64,000 nt of DNA from G963556115 sp963678205 (GTDB taxonomy: Bacteria; Planctomycetota; SZUA-567). Under the pieces are notes generated by a model that searched no databases, was not told where the DNA came from, and saw only the letters and a program-made list of their open reading frames with translations. The DNA lies in contig OY782760.1 in assembly GCA_963678205.1 (NCBI GenBank), forward strand, positions 992,001-1,056,000, given 5' to 3'. Below are positions 34,805-43,777 of this stretch, piece by piece. Made by a program: the position numbers and the translations under genes. The first letter of the stretch is position 1, and each line of letters opens with the position of its first letter.

Positions 34805-35850
34805 TCAATAGTTTGCTGAGTATAAGTAAGTTTTGGCTTGACTGCATGACCTTCGATCGATAAGTGTTTCGAGTGTTTTAATTGAGCTATAGCTTTTCTT
34901 TAGGTTTTTAAACCTATTGAATAGGATATCGCAGCAGATGGTTGAGCTTAGCTTTCGATCTATGTTCATCGTTGTAATTCTAGAGGTTACAGGGGCTGAG
35001 TAATCAAGGTATTGCCATGAGCAATTATTGAAATATCGACAGAAACGTTATATCTTGAGTCGGTTAAAATATTATGGATAATCACTGTAAGATTATCATC
35101 AAGGCAAAGGTAAGCCGTTGGTGCATCATTATTTTTTAGACTTTCAATTATCTTGGCTCCGAAATCAGTAATACCTGCTTGATTGTAATCAATAATATTT
35201 TTTCAGCGATTTTAATATTCCATTTATCTAAAGTTCTCTTATATCCACAAATCGATTGATTTGAAGAAAGGGAGGCCGTTTCTCTCTGTATAAACATATG
35301 CAATATTTCTATGGTATAGCTTTAAAAGATGTGTTGTTGCTTTATATTCACCTTGAAAATCATCATGCCCAACGTAAAAGAATCTGTTATGGCGTTTTTT
35401 TACTAAAAGTTAGAACTACCTCGATACTTTGATTTTTAAGTTCTGTCAATATTAATTTTATAGCAGATATTAATGAAATCACTCCAGATATTCTTGAACT
35501 CTGTACCATTTTTAATATATCCTTCTTACTATTAAAGGATAAAACATGGCTAGAATAAAAGTACTCTTACGAATTTTTTTTTTATAAAGTGTCCCAATTA
35601 TAGTTTGTAGCTAATTTAATTTGTGTAAATTTATATAATTTGTATCTATAATCATGTTTATATTATGTTTCAAATTAACTTGTTTATTTTTTTTGCTGTA
35701 TTTGGTAACATAATTCTTTAGCTATGCTGTTAATTTTTTGGTGAGTTTCTCTTAAACTCTACATTTTCCGGAAAAAACAATTGAGATTGTTGCAACTGAA
35801 GCATTTGCAATTTTTACAATATCACTCAAGGTTACTTTTTTATTAGCCAA
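34805..35850 (-). pseudogene. Decayed LacI-family transcriptional regulator
   Basis: Reading the minus strand in three frames recovers a nearly full-length LacI/GalR regulator of about 348 codons. From a likely TTG at 35850 the DNA-binding domain reads VTLSDIVKIANASVATIS, then a frameshift, then RETHQKINSIAKELCYQ. After another stretch come VGHDDFQGEYKATTHLLKL, a GYKRTLDKWN-like part, PTAYLCLDDNLTVIIHNIL and VSVDISIIAHGNT, the family's core landmarks, ending at TGA 34805-34807. At least four frameshifts are needed, one in a run of seven As near 35400. It is divergent from the three plus-strand remnants and was probably their regulator. Not functional. Confidence 0.8.
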
Positions 35851-36179
35851 ATTTTTATTAATGCCTTTTATATGCTTAATCAAATTTAGTAAAAATTATG
35901 TAGGCAGATTTATTGTATTTAAAAAATCAGTTTAACAGGTTACTGTAATGTAAATTGCAATAATGAATTATAAGTTTATTATGATTGTAAATTAATAATA
36001 TGGGTTAATGTTATTTGCTTAAATATTACTAATAATCATTAAATAATATTGAAATTTAATCAAAGATACTCATCCTTCTAAGTTACTGTGTTGTTGCGTT
36101 GAAAATTAATTACATTAAAGCTGGGTTTAAATAATAGTGTATTCAAGTTATTTTTTTGCTTTGTGAGAGAGAAAAAAAG

Positions 36180-36496
36180 GAAAGATTCGGACAAGTAATA
36201 AAGGTTGATCACGATATGATTCAATCTTATATTAATTATCATTCCAACCTTGGAAAAAGATAAATGAGATGATCGTTAAGTGTAATATTGAGAACTAATC
36301 AATATTTATAAAAGATGATTTTCTATTTGGTTACTCTAAATACACCGGAGCAGATTTTGAGGCTGATATAGAAAAATGGCTCAAGAGCCAAAACTCAAGA
36401 ATGATGGGCCATTATGAACAAATGCAGAAGACGATTGAAGCACGTAAATATGGTGAGTGGTGGGTTGATATGCGGGACGTTTGTCGTCTAGACTGA
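36180..36496 (+). pseudogene. rhaM: Decayed L-rhamnose mutarotase (RhaM)
   Basis: Recovered fragments match the RhaM family in order: RFGQVIKVDHDMIQSYINYH at the N-terminus, then after a frameshift MIVKCNIEN, a stop (TAA where the family has Tyr), SIFIKDDFLFGYSKYTGADFEADI, and a C-terminal WWVDMRDVC. These correspond to the FGQVIxV, CNIRNYSIFL, LFGYFEYTGDDFEAD and WW landmarks. RhaM interconverts alpha and beta rhamnose. The remnant is slightly long because of inserted residues before WW. No usable start codon remains. It lies between the LacI remnant and the URO-D remnant. Confidence 0.75.
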
Positions 36497-36625
36497 ATAT
36501 TATAATTTAATAAAGTATTTTCATATAAGCTTTTAAGCTGATATATTTCGGCTATGGGCGATATGTGTTAATTGTATATAATTGACAAGTGCTTTAGTAT
36601 GGGACTATTTATGAAAGAGCGACTA

Positions 36626-37790
36626 TGACATTTAAAATAGAGTTAAAATTGTCTTAGAAAGCTTGATAGGGTAAAAAAACACTAAATCATGAGGAGCCAG
36701 GCAGAGTTCCTGTGTCTGATTTTTTTGGGACAGACTTTTGGAAAAATTGGAGAAAATATTTTAATTTGCTAGCTGATGCATATATTTATCGTTATTATGA
36801 TTTTGATTGAAGAGTGACTACGCTAAATATGGATCCACATATTAAAAGTTTTGAGTTTCTTGAAAAGAGTCCTGGAAAGACCGTCGTTAAAACAGGTTTT
36901 GAAGCTGAAATTATGGTTAGTAAAGCCGTAATTATACAAGCTTATTCTATGGTTAACACTAATACAATTGAGAAAATGGAAGCTTTTTAATTTGATGAGT
37001 TGTGTGACCCTGGAAGGTATCTTGACGCAGTGGATAACCAGATTGTGGAAATGGTGATAGGATTATTACAAATTCGCCTGCTTGGTTGGATACTGTAAAA
37101 GGGAACTATGAAGAGTTCCCTGTATTTGACTCTCTTTGTGAAGGTATGGAAGAAGGTGGAGAATTATCAGAACAGAGAATATGATGATGTGGATGATTCT
37201 TTATCCAGAAGAGCTGGGGCGATTTCTTAAAAAGACGGGGATTTTCTTTATAAAATTTGTGAAGAGCAGATTAAAATAGCCGATGGGCTTTTATCTGGCA
37301 TGTTGATCTGGGTGATGTGGTGTATGTTAATGCGATGTTGTTTTCTCCTGATAAATTGAGACGTTTTTTTAACCGGTACTTGCTTCATTGATTGAGTTAT
37401 GTCATAAGCATGATTTTCCTGTTATTTATCACAGCTGTGGAAATGGTGCACCTATTTACAAAGATTTGGTTGATATTGGACTTGATGGCAATAATTCAGT
37501 AGAAGCTAAAGCTGGGCTGGATGTTGTTGAGCTTAGAAAAGAGTATAAAGACAAGTTGGCATTTGTTGGTAATGTGGATTTTATGGAGTGGTCAAAACTT
37601 GATAAGCCTGTTCTTAAAAAATATATTTTGAGAAAACTCAATGCAGCTAAAGGTTGAGGTATATTTTTAAGTCAGACCATAGCGTTCCTGATTCAGTAAC
37701 TCCTGAAAACTATGATTATGCTGTTAAACTTGTGAGAGAGTATGGGGTGTATCCTCTAAATTTAAAAGAAGGGATGTTGAATATCAGTTT
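36626..37790 (+). pseudogene. Decayed URO-D/MtaA-like methyltransferase
   Basis: The uroporphyrinogen decarboxylase family signature runs through several frames: NHEEPGRVPVSDFFGTDFW near 36685, IKSFEFLEKSP, a stop after GFEAEIMVSKA...EAF, MYPEELGRFL-like and LGDVVYVNAMLFSP segments, and then an intact stretch at 37388-37657 with YHSCGN (the His-x-Cys of methyltransferase-type members), EAKAGLDVVELR and FVGNVDF. A one-base shift then continues with YIFKSDHSVPDSVTPENYDY and REYGVYPL, the family's C-terminus. There are at least three internal stops and several frameshifts. The intact-looking piece is not a gene on its own. Such proteins are common in sugar clusters of PVC bacteria, as I recall. 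Confidence 0.85.
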
Positions 37791-37811
37791 TAATAATGGC
37801 AGTGCGAGAGA

Positions 37812-38039
37812 GATGATATTGTTATTGTTGCTGCTGGTAATAGTAAGACTGGTACGTATTTTGTAAAAGCTGGTGATGTGTATGGTATTACTTATCAGAG
37901 TGGCGAAGGTGATGGGGCTCTTGCATGTTATGTTGCTTGCCGTTATTTAAATGGTGAAGAATTGGACCGAGTAAACTATATTCCTAAGTATATTATTACT
38001 AAGGATTATGTTGAAGAATTTATGCCTGCTCAATGGTAA
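37812..38039 (+). pseudogene. C-terminal remnant of a sugar ABC-transporter binding protein
   Basis: In frame to TAA at 38037 the translation reads DIVIVAAGNSKTGTYFVKAGD, then a TYQSGEGDGALACYVACRYLNGEE part and YIPKYIITKDYVEEF. This matches the last third of RbsB-like periplasmic sugar-binding proteins. The N-terminal two thirds are missing: the sequence passes directly from the end of the URO-D remnant into it, so a deletion probably joined them near 37770-37812. It has no signal peptide and no start codon. It ends just before a terminator at 38066. Confidence 0.65.
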
Positions 38040-38065
38040 TATAAAAATTATAAGACAACATATAT

Positions 38066-38101
38066 AAAAAAATCAGACTTACTGTTAAGGTCTGATTTTT
38101 T
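38066..38101. terminator. Terminator between the sugar-cluster remnants and the NIPSNAP gene
   Basis: AAAAAATCAGACTT pairs with AAGGTCTGATTTTTT (one bulged base), with T-runs on both strands; the flanking genes converge, so it can act both ways. Confidence 0.7.
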
Positions 38102-38166
38102 GTTGAATATGATATGCAGAACTCATATGTTGAAAAATTGATAATTTAGGTGAATAATGCTCTTTG

Positions 38167-38481
38167 TTATTTAATTGGTGAAAAATCAGTAGCTTGCATT
38201 ATCTTGTTTTCTTGCTTTTCTAGCATCTTCATTGCTTCTGGTAAGAATTTTGATTGCCACTCACTATCTTCATAAAGTTTTTTACGCTGTATTGTTCTTT
38301 GATCCAAGCTTTTATAGCGCCATATATGAATGACTTGGTTTAATTCGCCAATATCTGTATGCCAATATCCAACCAATTCCGCGTAACGCTTAAGGATTGG
38401 CAACCCAATTTTTTCAAAATGCTGTATGTAGGCTGAAATCATCCCAGGGTGAATTGTATATGTTCTCATTTCAAAATACAT
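38167..38481 (-). CDS. NIPSNAP family protein, 104 aa
   Basis: A short protein of the dimeric alpha/beta-barrel NIPSNAP family: MYFEMRTYTIHPG at the start, GYWHTDIGELNQVIHIWRY in the middle and a C-terminal helical part with SKFLP and MLEKQENKIM. The molecular role of bacterial NIPSNAP proteins is poorly defined. The frame is intact although it borders the decayed cluster on its downstream side. It lies 36 bases after gmd on the same strand and is probably transcribed with it. Confidence 0.85.
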   Translation of the reverse strand: MYFEMRTYTIHPGMISAYIQHFEKIGLPILKRYAELVGYWHTDIGELNQVIHIWRYKSLDQRTIQRKKLYEDSEWQSKFLPEAMKMLEKQENKIMQATDFSPIK

Positions 38482-38517
38482 TATTGTAACTCCATTATCG
38501 TTAATTACATATAAAAA

Positions 38518-39615
38518 TTATTCGTGAGGATTTGATAAAATAGTATAACCGTGGTTCTGGCAGAGTACATCTCGTTTGACTTCTTCGATATCATATTTCA
38601 TCATATCTTTTACCAGATTTTCAAAGGTTATTTCTGGTACCCATCCAAGTTTTTCTTTAGCTTTTGTAGGATCGCCAAGTAGAGTTTCTACTTCACAAGG
38701 ACGGTAGTAAGTAGGGTCAACCTCGACTATACACTTCCCTGTCTTAGAGTCATACCCTTTTTCGTCTTTTCCCTTGCCTTCCCATTTGATATCAATATCT
38801 ACTTCTTTACAAGCACATTCAACAAAATAACGTACAGAATACTGTTTGCCTGTAGCAATAACATAATCATCAGCTTCATCCTGCTGGAGCATAAGCCACA
38901 TCATTTTGACATAGTCTTTGGCATGCCCCCAGTCTCGGAGTGCATCCATATTGCCTAGGTATAATTTTTTCTGCAACCCATATTTGATGCGTGATATTGC
39001 TCTGGTAATCTTTCTAGTCACAAATGTCTCACCTCGTCTTGGGGATTCGTGATTGAAAAGAATTCCGTTGCATGCATATATATCATAAGATTCTCTATAA
39101 TTTACAGTTATCCAGTACCCATATAATTTTGCTACTCCATATGGTGATCGGGGATAGAACGGAGTGGTTTCTTTTTGCGGGATCTCTTGAACTTTACCGA
39201 ATAATTCTGATGTTGAGGCTTGATATAATCTTGTTTTCTTTTCTAATCCAAGAATTCTGATCGCTTCAAGTAGTCTCATAGTACCACCGGCGTCAACATC
39301 AAGTGTGTATTCTGGCGAGTCAAAAGATACTTTTACATGGCTTTGGGCACCAAGGTTGTAGATCTCATCTGGCTGGATTTCCTGAATTATTCTTATAAGA
39401 TTTGTAGAGTCTGAAAGATCACCATAGTGTAAGAAAAAACGTGCGTCTTTATCATGGAAATCCTGATAGATGTCGTTAATTCTCTCAGTATTGAAGGAAG
39501 ATGACCTTCTTTTTATGCCGTGGACAGTATAATCTTTCTGTAGTAGAAATTCAGCAAGATAAGAACCGTCCTGACCAGTAATCCCTGTAATAAGTGCAAC
39601 TTTATTGTTACTCAT
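38518..39615 (-). CDS. gmd: GDP-mannose 4,6-dehydratase Gmd, 365 aa
   Basis: Converts GDP-mannose to GDP-4-keto-6-deoxymannose, the precursor of GDP-fucose, GDP-rhamnose and GDP-perosamine. The extended SDR fold shows GITGQDGSYLAE at residues 10-21, RRSSSFNTERI, the active-site YGVAKLYGYWI with YxxxK near 159, and RDWGHAKDYV near 237. Length is normal. The aminotransferase at 52664 could use its product. AAAGG lies upstream of the ATG. Confidence 0.96.
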   Translation of the reverse strand: MSNNKVALITGITGQDGSYLAEFLLQKDYTVHGIKRRSSSFNTERINDIYQDFHDKDARFFLHYGDLSDSTNLIRIIQEIQPDEIYNLGAQSHVKVSFDSPEYTLDVDAGGTMRLLEAIRILGLEKKTRLYQASTSELFGKVQEIPQKETTPFYPRSPYGVAKLYGYWITVNYRESYDIYACNGILFNHESPRRGETFVTRKITRAISRIKYGLQKKLYLGNMDALRDWGHAKDYVKMMWLMLQQDEADDYVIATGKQYSVRYFVECACKEVDIDIKWEGKGKDEKGYDSKTGKCIVEVDPTYYRPCEVETLLGDPTKAKEKLGWVPEITFENLVKDMMKYDIEEVKRDVLCQNHGYTILSNPHE

Positions 39616-40042
39616 ATTTGTGCTTTGCCTTTTTTGTTATTATGTATGAGATATCAGCATAATATAATATATAATGTAAAACTAAATATTATTGTTTGAA
39701 TCGTATAGCCATAATAGTATCAATATTAAGAGTGCTTTTGTCAAGGTATAATGCTTTTAAAAATCACTTTATATTCATTTATATATGGATTTAGATCTTT
39801 ATTATAGAGGGATGATTTTATCAATCTTAATAAGTTCAAAACGAGTGAACATATGATTGTATAATACTGTTGCAAATATCGGTAAAATTAATGAGGGAAG
39901 GTGCTTGACAGGGATATGGCATTATTTATAATTTGATGAATTGAGTATGAGAAATCCATAATCCACGTATGGTGCGCGGAAATGGATTGTATTGGTATTT
40001 TTATAACTAAATGAATAAGCATAGCGAAAGAGAGTTACCCTA
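39616..40042. other. Divergent intergenic region between gmd and tig
   Basis: Contains the tig promoter at 39905-39932; otherwise AT-rich sequence in which I see no gene or strong structure. Confidence 0.5.
39905..39932 (+). promoter_or_regulatory. Strong promoter of the tig-clpP-clpX region
   Basis: A perfect TTGACA at 39905-39910 and a perfect TATAAT at 39927-39932, 16 bases apart, giving a leader of about 100 bases before trigger factor. Confidence 0.7.
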
Positions 40043-41338
40043 ATGAAAGCTGACGTTACAGAAGTGGCAACATGCCGTTATAAGATTGATGTCAAGGTAG
40101 AAGTAGATGAAGTTAAAAAAGAGTATAAAAAGATGTTGGAAACCCTACGATCAAGGGTCTCCATAAAGGGGTTTAGGCATGGACATGCGCCAGACCGTGT
40201 GCTCTTGCGTCGCTATGGAGAAGATATCACTAAAGATGTAACTTCAAAATTATTCCAAGAAACTTTTACAAAAGCTTTAAAGGATAATGAGCTTTCACCT
40301 TTAGGTGAGCCAAACATTGATTTTGAAGAACTTGAGGCGACTTCTGGCAAGCCATTTGAGTTTGAAGCTGAAATTGATGTTAGACCTAATATAGAGCTCC
40401 CTGAGTATAAGGGAATAAAGCTTGTTCAAGAAATTGAAAAGGTTGAAGATAAAGATGTAGAAGAAAACCTTGAGAATATGAGAAAAGGCTTTGCTGAATT
40501 TAATGAGACAGAAGAAGGCTTTAAAAAAGGCTATGCTCTGACTGCTGATCTTACTATGTCTGAAGGAGACACTCAGATTATGGCGCGCGAAGATTTTCGT
40601 GTTCCGCCTGAAGCTGTTTATTTGATGGGTGTAGAAGTAAAAGACTTGCAGGAGCAACTTGAAGGTTTGAAAGTTGGTGAAGAAAAATTATTTAATGTTG
40701 ATGTTCCAGAATCATTCTATCAGAAAGATGCTGCTGGAAAAAATGTTGATATTAAGGTTGTTGTTAAGAAAGTTGAAGAATCTATTCTTCCTGAATTAAA
40801 CGATGAGCTTGCTAAAAAGGTTGGCTTTGAAAGTATTGACAAGGTTAAAGACCGTATACGTGAGGGAATGGAAGCTGAGAAGAAGCAGGCTGCTGATGCT
40901 GAGACAGCAAAGAAAATGCTTGAAGATTTTATGTCTAAAATTGAGATGGATCTTCCTCAGGAATATATTAATAAACAAGTAGAAGCTAGAACCAGTGCAA
41001 GCCGTGAGGCTATGGAAACAGCTGAAGAGGCGGAAAAAGCTGAGGCTCAGAAGAAATTTGAAGAAGCTCAGAAAAGTGCTGTTGAGGAAGTTACTGAGAG
41101 CACCAAGCGCAGTGTGATTCTGGATACAATTGCTGATAAAGAAAGCATTGAAGTTCAAGAAGCTGATGTAATGACATATATTGATGGCATGGCTCGTCAA
41201 TATGGAATGCCTGCTGAGCAAATGCTAAAGATGGTTCAGCAGCAGAATTCAATGTACTATATTGTTCAGGATGTGCGTGACGGGAAAGTAATTGAATTTC
41301 TAATGAAGAATGCTGAGATTGAAACAAAGGAAGCATAA
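40043..41338 (+). CDS. tig: Trigger factor, 431 aa
   Basis: Ribosome-bound folding chaperone. The ribosome-docking signature GFRHGHAPDRVLLRRYG is at about residues 42-58; a central domain (about 150-245) corresponds to the FKBP-like part, and a long charged helical C-terminal domain forms the chaperone arms. Position before clpP and clpX is the classic gene order. A spacer of about 190 bases with a hairpin separates it from clpP. Confidence 0.95.
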   Translation: MKADVTEVATCRYKIDVKVEVDEVKKEYKKMLETLRSRVSIKGFRHGHAPDRVLLRRYGEDITKDVTSKLFQETFTKALKDNELSPLGEPNIDFEELEATSGKPFEFEAEIDVRPNIELPEYKGIKLVQEIEKVEDKDVEENLENMRKGFAEFNETEEGFKKGYALTADLTMSEGDTQIMAREDFRVPPEAVYLMGVEVKDLQEQLEGLKVGEEKLFNVDVPESFYQKDAAGKNVDIKVVVKKVEESILPELNDELAKKVGFESIDKVKDRIREGMEAEKKQAADAETAKKMLEDFMSKIEMDLPQEYINKQVEARTSASREAMETAEEAEKAEAQKKFEEAQKSAVEEVTESTKRSVILDTIADKESIEVQEADVMTYIDGMARQYGMPAEQMLKMVQQQNSMYYIVQDVRDGKVIEFLMKNAEIETKEA

Positions 41339-41459
41339 ACCTTAAATAGCTTTTGGTGTTTTTGGGGTTATAATAATCTGACTCGGTATTTTATGTAATA
41401 AAAAACTATGTATTGGTATACAGCTTGGTAATCATATATAAACATATATAGTTGTTTTT

Positions 41460-41492
41460 TACTGAAGCTCAAACTATGTGTTGAGCTTCAGT
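41460..41492. terminator. Hairpin between tig and clpP
   Basis: ACTGAAGCTCAA and TTGAGCTTCAGT (12 bp, nine-base loop), followed by ATTGAAAT on the plus strand, so only a weak U-run. It may be a partial terminator. Confidence 0.5.
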
Positions 41493-41527
41493 ATTGAAAT
41501 AAATTAAACTGATAGGAGTGTTGAATT

Positions 41528-42163
41528 ATGGTAGATGATAATGAAATCTACGGTTTTGACTATGTGCCTACTGTACTGGAAAAAACTGGAAGAGGAGAGA
41601 GAAGTTATGACCTCCTTTCACGACTACTTAAAGACCGAATCATCTTTATAAGTGGTACAATAAATGAATATCGTGCGAATCTTATTATTGCGGAATTACT
41701 CTTTCTTGAACTAGAGAACCGTGAGTCTGATATTCATATTTATATTAACTCGCCTGGAGGCAGTGTGACAGCAGGGCTCGCTATTTATGATACAATTCAG
41801 CATCTGCAACCAGATGTGTGTACATATTCTATCGGACAGACTGCGAGTATGGGTACAATTTTGCTTGCTGCTGGTACTCATGGTAAACGTTTTAGTCTTC
41901 CTAATAGCCGTATTATGATTCATCAGCCATGGGGTGGGGCTAGTGGTACTGCTGCAGATATTACTATACGTGCAAAAGAGATCAACAGATTGAAAAAAGG
42001 TCTATATGATATTCTGGTAAAGCACACTGGCAAGACTCTTGAAGAGGTAACAGCCGATTGCGATCGTGATTATTTTATGGATGCATTCGAAGCTAAGGCG
42101 TATGGTCTAATTGATGAAGTTCTTACACCTGAGGCAAAACCCGAAGAAGAAGATTCTGAGTAA
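41528..42163 (+). CDS. clpP: ATP-dependent Clp protease proteolytic subunit ClpP, 211 aa
   Basis: Serine protease ring of the ClpXP/ClpAP machine. The catalytic triad is visible: Ser107 in GQTASMG, His132 in MIHQPWGG and Asp near 181 in DCDRDYFM. The residue before the Ala of the serine motif is Thr where Ala is usual (GQAASMG), a mild variation. The substrate-binding strand INSPGGSVTAG is present. AGGAG precedes the ATG. Confidence 0.97.
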   Translation: MVDDNEIYGFDYVPTVLEKTGRGERSYDLLSRLLKDRIIFISGTINEYRANLIIAELLFLELENRESDIHIYINSPGGSVTAGLAIYDTIQHLQPDVCTYSIGQTASMGTILLAAGTHGKRFSLPNSRIMIHQPWGGASGTAADITIRAKEINRLKKGLYDILVKHTGKTLEEVTADCDRDYFMDAFEAKAYGLIDEVLTPEAKPEEEDSE

Positions 42164-42262
42164 TCAGTTATCTGTTTTCTTTTTCAATAAGTATTTTTAG
42201 TGGGTTTGTCTATGTGGTAAAATCTGAATTATGGATAAACTCATAGATGAGAAAGAGATATA

Positions 42263-43624
42263 ATGGCAAAATCAGTTGGTAAGCGTAGAAAGGATCAATC
42301 TTGCACATTCTGCGGAAGAACGCAGGATATGGTGAAAAGGTTGATTGCAGGGCAGGATGGCGTGTGCATCTGTAACGATTGTGTCCAGCTTTGCGCAAGT
42401 ATACTTGAGCAAGAGGATCTTAGAGAACCTTCAAGCTATACAGAGGATCTTTTATTTGATGCTGCTGATATTCCTTCTCCAAGGGATATAAAAGTGGCAA
42501 TGGATGAGTATGTTATTGGGCAAAATTTTGCTAAACGGGTACTATCAGTTGCTGTGCATAACCATTATAAAAGGCTCTCTGAGCGGAATTTAAAATCTGA
42601 TGATGGTATAGAGATTGAAAAATCAAATGTGCTTGTTATTGGACCATCTGGGTGTGGTAAAACACTTATGGCTAAGATTCTTGCTAAAACAGTGGATGTC
42701 CCTTTTGCTATAGCTGATGCTACTACCCTTACTGAAGCTGGGTATGTAGGTGAGGATGTTGAGAACATCCTTTTACGTCTGATTCAAGCAGCTGATGGAG
42801 ATATTGCTCGAGCTGAACGTGGTATTATTTTTATAGATGAAATTGATAAAATTGGTAAAAAAACCCAGAATGTCTCTATAACTCGTGATGTTTCTGGAGA
42901 GGGGGTGCAGCAGGCGCTTCTAAAAATGCTTGAGGGTACGACCTGTAATGTTCCGCCTCAAGGTGGGAGAAAGCACCCAGAACAGAAGTATCTTCAGATT
43001 AACACTCAGAATATTCTCTTTATTTGCGGCGGATCATTCCAAGGGCTTGATGAGGTTATTTCAAGACGTATTGGGCGTAAATCAATAGGTTTTCATAGAG
43101 AAGTCGGTAAGTCTGGTGATCAAGAGCTTGGAGATTTGCTTGAGCAGGTTGATACTGATGATTTGCTTGAGTTTGGTATTATTCCAGAATTGCTTGGTCG
43201 TATACCGGTTCTTGCACCTATTAGACCGTTAGACGAACCTTCTCTAATCAAGGTGCTTACAGAGCCTAAGAACGCCTTGGTAAGACAATATGCTAAATTC
43301 TTCTCATTTGAAGATGCTGAGCTTGAGTTTACTGAGGAAGCACTTCATTTGATTGCAAAAGAAGCAATTAGAAAAGAGACTGGTGCAAGAGCATTACGCG
43401 GTATTATGGAAGATCATTTAATTGATTTAATGTTTGACCTACCTGACTTGGAAAAACCTAATAAGTACGTTATTGATAAAGATTTTATCAAGAATGGCTG
43501 GAAGTGTATTGAGTACGAAGAGTCAGCACCGGTAGAGCCTAAAGAGAAGAAGAAAACTCGTAAAGAGATCGAAAAAGAAAATGATGAAGAAAGATTTGAA
43601 GAACTTGGTCTTGATATCTTTTAA
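42263..43624 (+). CDS. clpX: Clp protease ATPase subunit ClpX, 453 aa
   Basis: Unfoldase that feeds ClpP. The N-terminal zinc-binding domain has Cys14, Cys17, Cys37 and Cys40; the AAA+ domain has Walker A GPSGCGKT near 128 and Walker B IIFIDEIDKI near 188, sensor regions RRIGRKSIGF and the GAR sensor 2 in TGARALRG. The tail is Lys/Glu-rich. Located 99 bases after clpP and ended by a strong terminator. Confidence 0.97.
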   Translation: MAKSVGKRRKDQSCTFCGRTQDMVKRLIAGQDGVCICNDCVQLCASILEQEDLREPSSYTEDLLFDAADIPSPRDIKVAMDEYVIGQNFAKRVLSVAVHNHYKRLSERNLKSDDGIEIEKSNVLVIGPSGCGKTLMAKILAKTVDVPFAIADATTLTEAGYVGEDVENILLRLIQAADGDIARAERGIIFIDEIDKIGKKTQNVSITRDVSGEGVQQALLKMLEGTTCNVPPQGGRKHPEQKYLQINTQNILFICGGSFQGLDEVISRRIGRKSIGFHREVGKSGDQELGDLLEQVDTDDLLEFGIIPELLGRIPVLAPIRPLDEPSLIKVLTEPKNALVRQYAKFFSFEDAELEFTEEALHLIAKEAIRKETGARALRGIMEDHLIDLMFDLPDLEKPNKYVIDKDFIKNGWKCIEYEESAPVEPKEKKKTRKEIEKENDEERFEELGLDIF

Positions 43625-43646
43625 TTAAATTTGTAGATAAACCTTG

Positions 43647-43674
43647 CCACTCTACTGCTGTAGAGTGGTTTTTT
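43647..43674 (+). terminator. Terminator after clpX
   Basis: CCACTCTAC pairs with GTAGAGTGG around a TGCT loop, followed by six Ts, 23 bases after the clpX stop codon. Confidence 0.85.
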
Positions 43675-43777
43675 AATTTATCATTATTCTCTTCTTCTTA
43701 ATACTTGACCCTAGCAGTGCCTTAGGAATATAATTAAAATGAGTAAGAATTAGTTCACAAATTTAGGAGAAATATAA

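Noticed and set aside
37388..37657. Stand-alone gene for an 89-aa URO-D-like protein
   Set aside because: It is the unbroken middle part of a larger pseudogene; family sequence continues in other frames on both sides.
40796..41221. 141-codon antisense frame over trigger factor
   Set aside because: Shadow of a real gene; composition (Ser/Phe/His-rich) is typical of reverse-strand reading of Glu/Lys-rich coding sequence.
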